Shown here in pieces: positions 8,026-17,412 of a stretch of DNA of 48,695 bases. Both the position numbers and the translations under genes were made by a program. The stretch is taken from assembly GCA_016930835.1 (NCBI GenBank), contig JAFGGA010000030.1, forward strand, positions 1 through 48,695, given 5' to 3'. Below the pieces are notes generated by a model. That model made no database searches and was not told the DNA's origin. It saw nothing but the letters and a program-made list of their open reading frames with translations. This DNA comes from Deltaproteobacteria bacterium (GTDB taxonomy: Bacteria; Desulfobacterota; DSM-4660; Desulfatiglandales; HGW-15). Within the stretch, counting starts at the first letter, position 1. Every line of letters starts with the position of its first letter.

Positions 8026-8160
8026 GGCCAAGAGTCCAATCACAAAAACCGGGGGTACGGTTCACCCTCCCGTCCTTTCCAATGGAAAAACCATGGATAA
8101 CCCTTTTTGACTTTATCGGAAAATATCCCTGGAGTAAATACCTTTCAGGCTCCGCATCAC

Positions 8161-11100
8161 CTACCTTTGGTCCAAGGCCTGACGTATCATTCTCAATAAC
8201 TCATTATTGTTAAAGGGCTTTTGTATCAGCAGAAAGCCCTTATCAAGAATGAAATGGGTATGCACGGCGCTTTCACTGTATCCACTCATAAAAAGACACC
8301 TGATAGCCGGGTTGACGGATTGAATCTCATCAAAAACCTCCCTGCCGCTTTTCTTCGGCATAACGACATCCAACAGCAGTAAATCGATTTTTTCCCCGCA
8401 GCTATGGTACATGCGAACAGCATCCTCTCCATCGACCGCCATGAGGACATGGTAGCCGGCGCTCCTCAAAATCTCATCGGTAACCAAGCGAATGTGCTCA
8501 TCGTCTTCCGCTATGAGAATGCTTTCGTGGCCTCCCGAGACAGGCCTTTCAGGTTCAAGAACAGCCGCCATCCTGATCGATTCAATGACCGGGAGGTAGA
8601 CGCTGAATCGGGAGCCTTTTTCTATTTCACTATAGACATGGATCATGCCGTTATGTTGTCGCACGATGCCGTAGACAGTGGCGAGGCCCAATCCCGTGCC
8701 TTCTCCCTTTTCTTTGGTGGTGAAAAAGGGCTCAAACGCTTTCATCCGGATCTCCGGGCTCATTCCACAACCGGAGTCTGTAACGCTTAAACGCACATAC
8801 CGGCCTGGTTCTACCGCTTCATTTTGTGCGCAATACCTATCACCCAGAACGACATTTCTGGTTTCGATCGCCAGTTGACCTCCTTGAGGCATGGCATCCC
8901 TCGCATTGATACAAAGATTCAGAAGCACCTGCTCCATTTGGCCCCGGTCGGCATTGACCGTCCATAAATCCTCTTCAGGATGGAGAGTCAACTCAATGTT
9001 TTCACCGATAAGGCGCCGGAGCATTTTTAAAAGATTATTCAACGCAAGGTTCAGGTTAAGAGGCCCGAGATGAAGCACCTGACGTCTGCTGAAAGCCAGC
9101 AGTTGACGAGTAAGTTCCGCCGCCCTCAGACCTGCCTTTCGTATTTCAGTTATTTTGGCGTGATCGCTCTCATGGAGGCTGGGGGAAGACAGGACAATTT
9201 CCGTATAACCAATGATCGCCTGGAGCATATTATTGAAATCATGGGCCACGCCTCCAGCCAGTTGGCCGACGGCTTCCATCTTCTGGGATTGACGAAGTTG
9301 TTCCTCAAGGGCTTTGCGGTCGGTGATGTCTCGCCCTGAGGTAATGACGGCCTTCACATGTCCGGATTGATCCAATTCCGGCATCAATATCCAGTCGATC
9401 CAGTTACCAGCAGGCAATCGACATTCAATACGGTGAACTTCTCTGGATTGAAATACGTGATCAATGGCCTCTTTCAAAAAGGGAGATTGGTGTTCGGCAA
9501 GGCCCACCTCTCCATAAACCTTTCCGATGAAGCCTTCCGCTGGTATCCCTGTCCGTTTTTCCACGACGGGGTTCACATAAAGATGGCGGTACTGCCGGTC
9601 AAAACGCATAATGGTATCGATGTTTTGCTCGGCAAGGGCACGAAACTTTTCTTCACTTTCCTTTAAAATTTTCTCGGCGGTCTTCCGGCTGGAAATATCC
9701 CGAACATTGGCAAGCACGACTTTTCGATTTCCCAGGGTGATTCCATTAAGGGCCACTTCCACATCAAATATAGAACCGTCATTCGGCCGCCTTGCCTCCC
9801 ACTCAAAAGTCAAGGACTCTCCCTGGAGTACCCGGTTCCACCGATCTTTCAGTTGACCAATAGGATTGTCGGGGGTTGAAAAATCTTCGGCGATGGACAT
9901 CTGAAGGGCCTGTTCTCTGGTTACGCCATACATATCAAGCAGAGTCTGGTTGACGTCCATGACCTTTCCATCAGTATCATGGATAAAGATCGCATCATAC
10001 GTGTTATCGAAAATGGTACGGAGGTTATTTTCCGATTCTCTTAAGGACTGTTCCGCCTTTTTACGTTCGGTGATGTCGCGGGCCAGAACGAGAATTCCCG
10101 CGGGTCTTTGGTCTTCATCGCGAAGAAAAGACAAGGTGTTTTCGACCCAGATCAGGGTGCCGTCTTTCTTGTACTCTTCCAGTTCCAGAATGCGGGTTCT
10201 CTCGGGATCGGCCCTGCCGGTATTTTCCAACGCCAGCTCTTCTTCAAAAACCTTGTTTACGACTTTTAAAGATTCGGGTGTCATCGTCTCTTCAAGAGTC
10301 TCTTTCATGGCTTCTTCGACGGTAAATCCCCGGACCCGCAGGATTGACGGACTCACAAAGGTATAACGAAGATTCATATCCAGTATCGAGATGATATCCA
10401 CCATGTTCTCCGCGATCAGGCGGTACTTCGATTCACTTTCCTTTTGTGCCTCTTCGGCCTTCTTCCTTTCCGAAATGTCCTGCAAGGTCCCCATCATCCT
10501 GCGGTTTTTGTCAAAGGAGAGGACCATGCCACCATCCTCTACATAGAGGTAAGAGGCATCCTTTTTTTGGAGACGATATTCGCAGCCATATTTCGTCCCA
10601 TCTTTTATGGCTTTATCCAGGGTCGAGGCCACCCTTTCTCTATCATCCGGATGGATCATTTCTCTCCATGCGGACAGATCGACCTCTTGAAACTCTTCAG
10701 CCGTGAAGCCCGTGATCTTTTGAACAGCCCCGGCCCATGCGATCTTCTCCGTATCCAGGTCCAGATCCCAGACCAGTTGGCCGGACAATTCGGTGGCAAC
10801 GCGGAAACGCCATTCACTTTCCATAAGGTTCCGTTCAGCCCGTTTCCTATCGGTAATATCTCGAGAGACAACCAAAATAACGGTGGGGGCCCCTTGCTGG
10901 TTCCGAATAAATGAAATATTATTTTCCAACCAGATACCGGTACCGTCCTTGTGGTATATTTCCAATTCCACCAGGCGGGTCCTTTCAGGGTCAGCGGTTC
11001 CGGAGGCCTCCAACACCATTTCCTCCTTATACACGGCGAATGCCTTTTCCAATGATCCAGGAGTCAATATCTGTTCGAGGGTCTGGGCAACGGCTTCCTC

Positions 11101-11346
11101 GGGAGTGACACCGCGGATGCGGGTAAGTGATGGACTGATGTAAACAAAATGCAAATCCATATCCATTATGGATATGATATCGGCCGTGTTTTCAGCTATG
11201 AATCGGTAGATCCCCTCGTGGTCCTGAAAGGGGTTAATAAAACCATTTTCTCCCACGACCGGTTGTTCCAATTCCTTTATTCTTTGCTTTAATCCGGCGA
11301 TCTCTTCTAATAAGGCTTCTTTATCTTCGGGGTTATGTTTTCTCAT
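8161..11346 (-). CDS. Soluble multi-PAS hybrid histidine kinase (1061 aa)
   Basis: Two-component sensor without transmembrane segments, hence cytoplasmic. After a short N-terminal coiled coil there are five PAS(-PAC) modules (roughly residues 45-170, 177-300, 307-430, 435-555 and 560-680). A HisKA domain follows with the phospho-acceptor box [11 protein letters not shown], then an HATPase_c domain (N-box [36 protein letters not shown]). A C-terminal receiver ([18 protein letters not shown], conserved K in IQKPF) completes it. PAS modules 1 and 3 are close duplicates of each other. Start at 11346 has GAGG eight bases upstream. No response regulator with an output domain lies nearby, so the signal and partner are unknown. 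No obvious haem or flavin residues were identified. Confidence 0.92.
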   Translation of the reverse strand: MRKHNPEDKEALLEEIAGLKQRIKELEQPVVGENGFINPFQDHEGIYRFIAENTADIISIMDMDLHFVYISPSLTRIRGVTPEEAVAQTLEQILTPGSLEKAFAVYKEEMVLEASGTADPERTRLVELEIYHKDGTGIWLENNISFIRNQQGAPTVILVVSRDITDRKRAERNLMESEWRFRVATELSGQLVWDLDLDTEKIAWAGAVQKITGFTAEEFQEVDLSAWREMIHPDDRERVASTLDKAIKDGTKYGCEYRLQKKDASYLYVEDGGMVLSFDKNRRMMGTLQDISERKKAEEAQKESESKYRLIAENMVDIISILDMNLRYTFVSPSILRVRGFTVEEAMKETLEETMTPESLKVVNKVFEEELALENTGRADPERTRILELEEYKKDGTLIWVENTLSFLRDEDQRPAGILVLARDITERKKAEQSLRESENNLRTIFDNTYDAIFIHDTDGKVMDVNQTLLDMYGVTREQALQMSIAEDFSTPDNPIGQLKDRWNRVLQGESLTFEWEARRPNDGSIFDVEVALNGITLGNRKVVLANVRDISSRKTAEKILKESEEKFRALAEQNIDTIMRFDRQYRHLYVNPVVEKRTGIPAEGFIGKVYGEVGLAEHQSPFLKEAIDHVFQSREVHRIECRLPAGNWIDWILMPELDQSGHVKAVITSGRDITDRKALEEQLRQSQKMEAVGQLAGGVAHDFNNMLQAIIGYTEIVLSSPSLHESDHAKITEIRKAGLRAAELTRQLLAFSRRQVLHLGPLNLNLALNNLLKMLRRLIGENIELTLHPEEDLWTVNADRGQMEQVLLNLCINARDAMPQGGQLAIETRNVVLGDRYCAQNEAVEPGRYVRLSVTDSGCGMSPEIRMKAFEPFFTTKEKGEGTGLGLATVYGIVRQHNGMIHVYSEIEKGSRFSVYLPVIESIRMAAVLEPERPVSGGHESILIAEDDEHIRLVTDEILRSAGYHVLMAVDGEDAVRMYHSCGEKIDLLLLDVVMPKKSGREVFDEIQSVNPAIRCLFMSGYSESAVHTHFILDKGFLLIQKPFNNNELLRMIRQALDQR

Positions 11347-11573
11347 GCGAATACCTCATCATTCCAAAACGGATCAACCTTCCGTATGGAACATGGCAGT
11401 TTTCGGCGGTCCTCTGTAATGCCATTGTGTACGCCTTACCTGCTAGGGAAAAATTCCGATTGATGGACGGATCTACTCCTCCTGTCTCCCACTCGATTTA
11501 TGGAGGGATGAAGCGCGACCTTTTGAAGATCTCATACATTGGAGTAAAGGGGTGTTCATCCTATTTGCATTTT

Positions 11574-11752
11574 TGTAACAGTTTAGGTTTTTCTAAATCC
11601 AAACGATTGGATTCCGCGATCAAGTCGCGGAATGACCAGCCTGGTTTTTGGTTACGCGACTGTAAATGATCACCTCTGGTTTTTGCACGGTCATTCCGCG
11701 ACTTGATCGCGGAATCCATAGGTTCACGCTAAGTTTTTCAAAAATCTAAAAT
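11574..11752. repeat. Palindromic intergenic element, copy 2 (core inverted relative to copy 1)
   Basis: The 27-bp arms at 11609-11635 and 11691-11717 are perfect inverted repeats of each other and enclose a 55-bp core (11636-11690). The outer flanks (TGTAACAGTTTAGG... and ...TTTTTCAAAAATCTAAAAT) match copy 1 at 5321-5497 in the same orientation. The core, however, matches the reverse complement of the copy-1 core at about 48 of 54 positions. The element lies in the 495-base gap between the two kinase genes; the remainder of that gap (11347-11573, 11753-11841) holds no recognisable gene. Confidence 0.85.
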
Positions 11753-11841
11753 AATATGCATTTTTTAAACGTAGTTGCGAGGTCTTTTATCAAGGTTCAA
11801 CAAGAATCAACACTCAAACAGAAACGAGACCCATTGATCAA

Positions 11842-14379
11842 TCAATCGTCTTTTAGAATGCTTCTTAATTTTCGAGAAAGCTGCTTTAAGGTGTAAGGTT
11901 TCTGGATGAATCCGATACATCCCCGGTTGAGGATATCAGTGGCCTTGCCATCTATGCTGTATCCACTGGATAAAAGCACGGCAGCCTTGGGATTGATTTC
12001 CCTGAGACGATCAAAAATGATTCCGCCCCCCATATCAGGCAGGATCATATCTAAGATAATCAGATCGATGCGCGTATTGTGCTTTTCATATAGCTTGATG
12101 GCCATTTTCCCGCTTTCAGCCTTTAAGACCGTATACCCCAATATTTCCAACATGCGGGCCCCCGTTTCCAGAATGATGTCTTCATCATCCACTAATAGAA
12201 TGGTCCCCGTACCTTGAACGACTTCTTCCGGTTCCGTGACAGAAGTCTCAACGGCTTTTTTCGAAGCAGGCAGATATATTTTGAAAGTAGTTCCTACACC
12301 TTTTTCAGAGTCCACTTCAATGTACCCACCGTGACCTTTTACGATGCCATATACTGAGGCGAGTCCCAATCCGGTTCCTCTTCCCATTGCCTTTGTCGTG
12401 AAAAAAGGATCGAAGATTCGTTCCATGGTTTTTTGATCCATTCCCGAACCCGTGTCGCGTACGGTCAGTAAGATATAGTCTCCGGGTTTTGGCGCAAAAG
12501 GCTTATTGGACATCTCTTCAGATGACACATTATCGGTTTTCAAAAACAGTTCGCCGGCATCCGTCATTGCATCGGAAGCATTGATAAAAAGATTCATGAG
12601 TACCTGTTCCATCTGGGCAGGATCAGCTTCAATGGCAAAAAGGTCCATTGAAAGATCATGGTGAATGGTAATATCTTTTCGAGTGCGTTGGAAGGTCTCC
12701 GCGCTTTCCGAAAGAATATCATTGAGGTTAAGCGGCTTCACTTCATATTTGCCTTTCCTGGCATACCCGAGCAACTGACGGGTGAGTGAAGCTCCTCTCT
12801 CCACCTGCTTTTCAATATTGACTAGATATTTGTAATGATGATGGGATGTTTTCATATCGTACCGTATTTCGGTTACATTGCCCTGAATGGCCATAAGCAG
12901 ATTGTTGAAATCATGGGCGATGCCGCCGGCCAATGTCCCGATGGCCTCCATTCGTTCGATATGGTGGAGCTGGGTCTCAAGTCGTTTTCGTTCGGAAATA
13001 TCACGGAAAATAGCGAGCATGCCTGCCGGGTGTCCTTCATGGTCGTCATAACGCGAAGCGCTTAGACTGACATCCATCAAACGGCCATCTTTGGTCATTC
13101 GTCTGGTTTCAAACCCCTGACACGGCTTGCCATGATCAATGACCTTTTGTCTCATCTCCATGGTGGCATCTTGCTCGGATTCCGGAATAAAAGGAATTGA
13201 TCGCCCTTCCAACTCCTCTGATGCCCAGCCAAAAAGGGTTGTAAACATGGGACTGATATAGGTTACCCGATCTTCCAGATCGTAAATGACAATGGCATCG
13301 GCCGAAGAATGGATCAACGACCGGTACAACTCTTCAGCCCGTTTAGATTCTTCGTACAAGGCGCGTAATTCTTCCTCGCTTTTCTTTAGGGCCTCCTGAA
13401 CCTGCTTTAGCTCATTAACCTTTTTTTCCAGACTGCTGAACAGCGTTTTGAGTTGGCCCGACATACTATTGAATGCTTGTGCCAGCGTTCCGATCTCATC
13501 CTGCCTTTGTAGGATGTTGTCAGGAAGGGCCAGGTCCCATTTACCCTCCCCTAAATGGTCGGCCGTATCCGCGAGCTGCATAATGGGCATGATGAAGCGG
13601 GATGCCGCTTTTCTTCCCAGCAAATAGATGCCGTAAAAGGCCATCAGGATCACCGCGACGGCAACGATTATCAAAATAGACGACTGTCGGGCGATATAGC
13701 GTTGATAGAGGCGGACAATATTTTCGGCTTTGAGCTTCATATCCTTGACCGGTGTCGAGAACTCATCGATGTAGGTTGTGGCGGAGGCCATGACGGTGAT
13801 TCCGTGTAGCGGCATGCTAACCGGTGTGGTGGCCAGAAATTTTTGCCGTACTGATCCGTCCGGTTCAAGCCAATCATAATAACCGACGGTCTCATCACCA
13901 TCTATGGCCTCTTCGATGATTTTCCACCAGGTGGGCATCTGTTTAGCGAGAAATCTCATATCCCGGTCATTTAGTTTCTCATTGGGATGTACGCGAAAGA
14001 GATAGGTATATGCTTCAGTCACGGCAGTATAGCCTGTTTCCCCGACTTTTTGTATGGCGATATCCATGAAAACAGGGTCGTCACGCATCTCTTCAATGAT
14101 TTTATTGGGATACATCCGGAAATAGACCTCCAGTTGTTTGGCAACATCGCGGGCCTTCATGAGGATGATCTGCTCGCCTAATTCCTGCAGGTGATGCTCC
14201 GCTTCTTGATTCAGGTCTGAAGTCGATTGAACAATGAGATCGGCCAGATAATCTCGAGTGACCATTGCGCCGACTATAAAGACCGTAAATAATAACAAAA
14301 CCGGGACAATAGAAACAATAAAGTAATCCCGCCGGAACTGTGAGGCCAAAGAACGAAAACCGGATTGTTTCAAATTCAT
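11842..14379 (-). CDS. Membrane-bound hybrid histidine kinase: Cache-HAMP-PAS-HisKA-HATPase-REC (845 aa)
   Basis: The start is placed at the ATG at 14379, which has GGAG nine bases upstream and leads straight into a transmembrane helix (DYFIVSIVPVLLLFTVFIVG). The longer frame to 14604 has no comparable start. The order is TM1, an extracytoplasmic Cache-like sensor domain of about 190 residues (GETGYTAVTEAYTYLF, YYDWLEPDG), TM2 (SSILIIVAVAVILMAFYGIY), HAMP, a coiled coil, one PAS domain, HisKA (GGIAHDFNNLL), HATPase_c (DTGSGMD, GRGTGLGLA) and a receiver (VDDED, LIILDMILPDMGG, IQKPYT). All catalytic boxes look intact. Cache domains usually bind small organic ligands. The partner regulator is not in the neighbourhood. 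Confidence 0.92.
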   Translation of the reverse strand: MNLKQSGFRSLASQFRRDYFIVSIVPVLLLFTVFIVGAMVTRDYLADLIVQSTSDLNQEAEHHLQELGEQIILMKARDVAKQLEVYFRMYPNKIIEEMRDDPVFMDIAIQKVGETGYTAVTEAYTYLFRVHPNEKLNDRDMRFLAKQMPTWWKIIEEAIDGDETVGYYDWLEPDGSVRQKFLATTPVSMPLHGITVMASATTYIDEFSTPVKDMKLKAENIVRLYQRYIARQSSILIIVAVAVILMAFYGIYLLGRKAASRFIMPIMQLADTADHLGEGKWDLALPDNILQRQDEIGTLAQAFNSMSGQLKTLFSSLEKKVNELKQVQEALKKSEEELRALYEESKRAEELYRSLIHSSADAIVIYDLEDRVTYISPMFTTLFGWASEELEGRSIPFIPESEQDATMEMRQKVIDHGKPCQGFETRRMTKDGRLMDVSLSASRYDDHEGHPAGMLAIFRDISERKRLETQLHHIERMEAIGTLAGGIAHDFNNLLMAIQGNVTEIRYDMKTSHHHYKYLVNIEKQVERGASLTRQLLGYARKGKYEVKPLNLNDILSESAETFQRTRKDITIHHDLSMDLFAIEADPAQMEQVLMNLFINASDAMTDAGELFLKTDNVSSEEMSNKPFAPKPGDYILLTVRDTGSGMDQKTMERIFDPFFTTKAMGRGTGLGLASVYGIVKGHGGYIEVDSEKGVGTTFKIYLPASKKAVETSVTEPEEVVQGTGTILLVDDEDIILETGARMLEILGYTVLKAESGKMAIKLYEKHNTRIDLIILDMILPDMGGGIIFDRLREINPKAAVLLSSGYSIDGKATDILNRGCIGFIQKPYTLKQLSRKLRSILKDD

Positions 14380-14760
14380 TTCGAAAGGCTCCAATATTTC
14401 GAATTTTTTGAAAATGAGCTTTGAATCTTCATTGTTTAGAAAAAATGACAGCCTACCAAAGGTGGTGCAGCTTCCGAACGGAATGGGAAGAAGATTTGCC
14501 TGTATCTTTAAGTAGAGGAATTTCCGGGTCAGCAGGAAAAAGTCGACAATAATTATAGCATGGTTGATCTCATGCTGAAAGAGATATTTCTTGTAATGGA
14601 TCATGAAACATATTGATTATATTCATAAACTGTTATTGATACAGGGTTGAAACCATATGACTTAGAAACAACCTTCTTTACAGAGCCTTCATCTATTTAT
14701 AATATATCCCCTCATGCCTGTCCAAAAACCCCTTTTGGACAGGCAAGATAGGAGAAAAAA
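14380..14760. other. Divergent gap between a kinase gene and the nitroreductase gene
   Basis: The stretch separates two divergent genes and should hold both promoters. An open frame of about 75 codons upstream of the kinase ATG runs through it on the minus strand, but I regard it as non-coding. The only clear structure is the stem-loop at 14716-14744, listed separately. No convincing -35/-10 pair was identified. Confidence 0.4.
14716..14744. promoter_or_regulatory. Perfect 12-bp inverted repeat just upstream of the nitroreductase RBS
   Basis: GCCTGTCCAAAA (14716-14727) and TTTTGGACAGGC (14733-14744) form a perfect 12-bp stem with a 5-base loop. It ends six bases before the ribosome-binding site (AGGAG) of the ferredoxin-nitroreductase gene. 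There is no T-tract after it on either strand, so a simple terminator is unlikely. It could be a leader RNA hairpin controlling translation or a dimeric repressor operator. Confidence 0.6.
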
Positions 14761-15588
14761 ATGAGCCTTATACATATCGATGAAGTGAAATGTAAAAAAG
14801 ATGGTTTCTGCACCAAGGAATGCCCGGCCGCCATTATTCGTCTCAGGGATGGGGATGGCTTTCCGGAAATGGTGCCGGGGGGTGAGGCAATGTGTATCGA
14901 GTGCGGTCATTGCGTGGCGGTTTGTCCCCATGGCGCGCTGAATCATGAACGGGTGCCCTTAAATGCCTCTCCGGAAATCAACAGGGATCTCGCACTCTCA
15001 GCGGAACAAGTTATCCAATTTTTACGCTCCCGGCGCTCGGTTCGCGTCTTTAAAAAAGATCAGGATGTTGAAAAAGACAAGATAAAAGTCTTGATTGAAA
15101 TCGCCCGCTATGCGCCTACAGCCAGCAATGCGCAACCTTTGGAATGGCTTGTCATTACGGATAAAACGGAAATCAAAAGGTTGGCCGGAATGACCGTGAA
15201 CTGGATGCGCCGTTTAATCAAGGACAATCCGGATAATCCTGCGCTCATGTATATACCGCGCATTGTAGAGGCTTGGGACCTGGGATATGATGCTGTTTTA
15301 CGAAGGGCGCCCGTTTTGATCGTTGTTTCGGCTCCAAAAGAAGATCCCAATGGTTTGGTAGACATTTCCATTGCGCTTGCCTATCTGGAATTGGCTGCCG
15401 GCCATATGGGCTTGGGTTGCTGCTGGGCCGGCCTGTTACAGAACGCCCTGCGCTATGTCCCGGAAATAAAAAAAGGATTGGGCCTACCTGAAAGGCATAT
15501 CCATCATTACCCCATGATGCTGGGCTATGCGAAATTTCCCTATTATCGAATGCCTGAACGAAAAAAGCCAACAATAAGATGGAGATAA
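14761..15588 (+). CDS. Ferredoxin-nitroreductase fusion protein (275 aa)
   Basis: An N-terminal two-cluster ferredoxin module (residues 1-60) is joined to an FMN-dependent nitroreductase domain (about 80-275; RSRRSVRVF, ARYAPTASNAQPLEW, and GLGCCWAGLL). The second cluster motif is complete (Cys45-x2-Cys48-x2-Cys51-x3-Cys55-Pro). The first reads Cys11-x2-Asp14-x2-Cys17-x3-Cys21-Pro, with Asp in place of the second cysteine, as in Pyrococcus furiosus ferredoxin. Such fusions are widespread in anaerobes and probably reduce an organic acceptor with ferredoxin electrons; the true substrate is unknown. RBS AGGAG sits eight bases before the ATG. The lipoprotein gene at 15591 follows after 2 bases. 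Confidence 0.9.
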   Translation: MSLIHIDEVKCKKDGFCTKECPAAIIRLRDGDGFPEMVPGGEAMCIECGHCVAVCPHGALNHERVPLNASPEINRDLALSAEQVIQFLRSRRSVRVFKKDQDVEKDKIKVLIEIARYAPTASNAQPLEWLVITDKTEIKRLAGMTVNWMRRLIKDNPDNPALMYIPRIVEAWDLGYDAVLRRAPVLIVVSAPKEDPNGLVDISIALAYLELAAGHMGLGCCWAGLLQNALRYVPEIKKGLGLPERHIHHYPMMLGYAKFPYYRMPERKKPTIRWR

Positions 15589-15590
15589 AA

Positions 15591-16604
15591 ATGAGATCTT
15601 TCATCATTGTTTTTATGGTTTTTTTCTCTCTTATGTCATGTGGCGGCGGCTCAGAGGAATCCAGGGAATCTCCTGCAGAATGTCAAAAGACTGACCAAAT
15701 ACAGATCGACCGTGAGGATTACATCCCCCCCGGCGCTGATAAAGTGACCCCGGATAAGGATGCGGCGCCACCTGTTCTTCACCTGACCGATGAGTATGAA
15801 GACCCGGAACCTTTAGACGGCAACATGAATACGGCTGGCGCAGAGGATTCCCCCTTTTATGACATGGGTACCGATACCCTGTATTTCTTTTTTACGCCGG
15901 ATGTGGAGGTCCCTGCGGAAGGACAGGTTCTTGACCCCTCAACAGGTATCTATCGATCCGCACGTAATCTGAATACCTGGGAGGCGCCTGAAAAAATGTG
16001 GCTTTTTGATGTATTATCCCTTGAAGGCTGCGCATGTGTGCAGGGCGATTTCATCTGGTATTGCGCCGCGGTTTGCGGGACAACTGGTATCCACCATTAT
16101 TTTTCCGAGTTCATAAACGGCCGATGGACGAATGGTGAATTGGATGAGACATTGAATGACCCTGATTATGAAATCGGTGAGTTTCACATCACCGCCGATT
16201 GCAATACGATCTATTATCACTCCGATCGGGCCGGAGGCAAGGGAGGTAGGGATCTGTGGAAGGTTGAAAAAACAGGCGGGGTTTGGGGACAACCGGTCAA
16301 TCTGGAAGAATTGAACACATCAAGGGACGAAGGTTATCCGTTTCTCACAGCGGATGGTCAGGAGCTTTGGTTTTGCGGGGACAGCCGGATTGATATCAAT
16401 CCACCCATAGGGACACCGGACTATTTTGGGGCCATCTTTCGCTCCAAAAATACCGGGGGGACATGGGATACCCCTGAAGAAGTCGTATCCCAGTTTGCGG
16501 GGGAACCCACGGCGGACGGTGACGGCAATGTCTATTTTGTGCACCATTTTTATGAGAATAACCAGATGATTGAGGCGGATATCTATCTGATTCGAAAGAA
16601 ATGA
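15591..16604 (+). CDS. Predicted lipoprotein with PD40/TolB-like beta-propeller repeats (337 aa)
   Basis: The ATG at 15591 is chosen over an in-frame ATG at 15579, because the SD (GGAGA) lies between them and this start gives a clean signal peptide (MRSFIIVFMVFFSLMSC, lipobox cysteine at 17). The mature part begins with a Gly/Ser/Glu-rich linker and is acidic. Later segments (FHITADCNTIYYHSDRAGG, GYPFLTADGQELWFCGD, PTADGDGNVYFVHHFY) are spaced like PD40 blades, in which a predicted value is compared with display to the user of a WD40-like surface protein. Several cysteines (CACVQ, YCAAVCG) could form disulfides or a small metal site. It starts 2 bases after the nitroreductase stop, so is probably co-transcribed. 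Function unknown. Confidence 0.75.
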   Translation: MRSFIIVFMVFFSLMSCGGGSEESRESPAECQKTDQIQIDREDYIPPGADKVTPDKDAAPPVLHLTDEYEDPEPLDGNMNTAGAEDSPFYDMGTDTLYFFFTPDVEVPAEGQVLDPSTGIYRSARNLNTWEAPEKMWLFDVLSLEGCACVQGDFIWYCAAVCGTTGIHHYFSEFINGRWTNGELDETLNDPDYEIGEFHITADCNTIYYHSDRAGGKGGRDLWKVEKTGGVWGQPVNLEELNTSRDEGYPFLTADGQELWFCGDSRIDINPPIGTPDYFGAIFRSKNTGGTWDTPEEVVSQFAGEPTADGDGNVYFVHHFYENNQMIEADIYLIRKK

Positions 16605-16645
16605 TGATTTTGAAAACTCATTGGCTAATAATGTCCATGTAGATA

Positions 16646-16842
16646 AAATTGATGAACTCGTAAAAGGTCGAAAAACACTTATTTTTGTCATTCCGGCCTG
16701 CCTGTGCGTGTACGCACGCAGACAGGCGAAGACCGGAATCCAGCCTTTTCAAATAGTTACATGGAATCTGGCCCCGGGCCGCAGCTTATCCCGTACTTGA
16801 CATGGGACCGGGGTGACGGTTTTTTGCGAGACCATCAAAAAT
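16646..16842. repeat. Composite palindromic repeat with nested hairpins
   Basis: Outer imperfect arms (16646-16669, TTGATGAACTCGTAAAAGG type, against about 16814-16842, GCGAGACCATCAAAAATT) are inverted to each other. Inside, GTCATTCCGG (16687-16696) faces CCGGAATCC (16733-16741) around a GC-rich hairpin (GCCTGCCTGTGCGTG, TAC, GCACGCAGACAGGC). The structure resembles MITE- or REP-like elements common between genes in deltaproteobacteria (general knowledge, not checked here). It fills most of the gap 16605-16881 and carries no open frame of note. Confidence 0.6.
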
Positions 16843-16881
16843 TCTTATGAAAAAAACCTGTTAGAAGGGAGAGTTTATTGA

Positions 16882-17355
16882 ATGGACACGATTGATATTG
16901 CGGGTTTTGGCGTGCTGATCTTTGGTATCATTCCCATCATCATCGGCCTTATCCTATACCGTAAGAAGAAGAATAAGATCGCCGTCGCGATCAGGGTGCA
17001 GGGCCGGGTAACCCGGTTTAAAAAAAATGATCAAACCGTTTTTGTTGATTCCTCCGGAGAAAACGGTACTCTTTTCAGGGAAGAGCAAAATATGTTTCAG
17101 GGAGAAACCGTTGCGCCGGTTATTGCTTATCAAACATCGAAGGGCGAATCCCACGAGGTAACCGGTGTTTATTCCAGCAAGCCTTCATTGAAATTGGGAA
17201 CACCGGTTGATGTTCTTTATATGCCGGATCATCCGGAAAAGGCCATCATTGATACGTTCTTGAATAAATGGTTTGTGGAGGTGCTTTTATTGGGCATAGG
17301 TTGTATCCTAGCCCTTTGCGGGCTCCTGATGCTGTTTATATCCAGATTGGGCTAA
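16882..17355 (+). CDS. Membrane protein, DUF3592-like (157 aa)
   Basis: Two transmembrane helices (residues about 5-25, FGVLIFGIIPIIIGLILY, and about 133-155, VLLLGIGCILALCGLLMLF) flank a soluble beta-rich domain. That domain has the features of DUF3592 (VAIRVQGRVTRF, PVIAYQTSKGESHEVTG, LGTPVDVLYMPDHPEKA). The SD AGAAGGGAGAG lies upstream. Function of the family is unknown. It is in tandem with two other envelope-related genes but is separated from the preceding lipoprotein by a repeat element, so it probably has its own promoter. Confidence 0.8.
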   Translation: MDTIDIAGFGVLIFGIIPIIIGLILYRKKKNKIAVAIRVQGRVTRFKKNDQTVFVDSSGENGTLFREEQNMFQGETVAPVIAYQTSKGESHEVTGVYSSKPSLKLGTPVDVLYMPDHPEKAIIDTFLNKWFVEVLLLGIGCILALCGLLMLFISRLG

Positions 17356-17412
17356 TATAAAGGTTTTATTTTAGTAATCATTTATAAATCTTAGGGGAGG
17401 TTTTTGGAAGGT

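Noticed and set aside
11427-11669. 80-codon plus-strand open frame between the two kinase genes
   Set aside because: Its second half runs through the palindromic repeat element, and it has no SD and no recognisable similarity.
5321-11752. CRISPR array or insertion sequence made by the palindromic repeats
   Set aside because: There are only two copies, 6 kb apart, with no regular spacers, transposase or cas genes.
14716-14744. Intrinsic terminator upstream of the nitroreductase gene
   Set aside because: The stem is strong, but no T-tract follows on either strand and it lies immediately before a ribosome-binding site.
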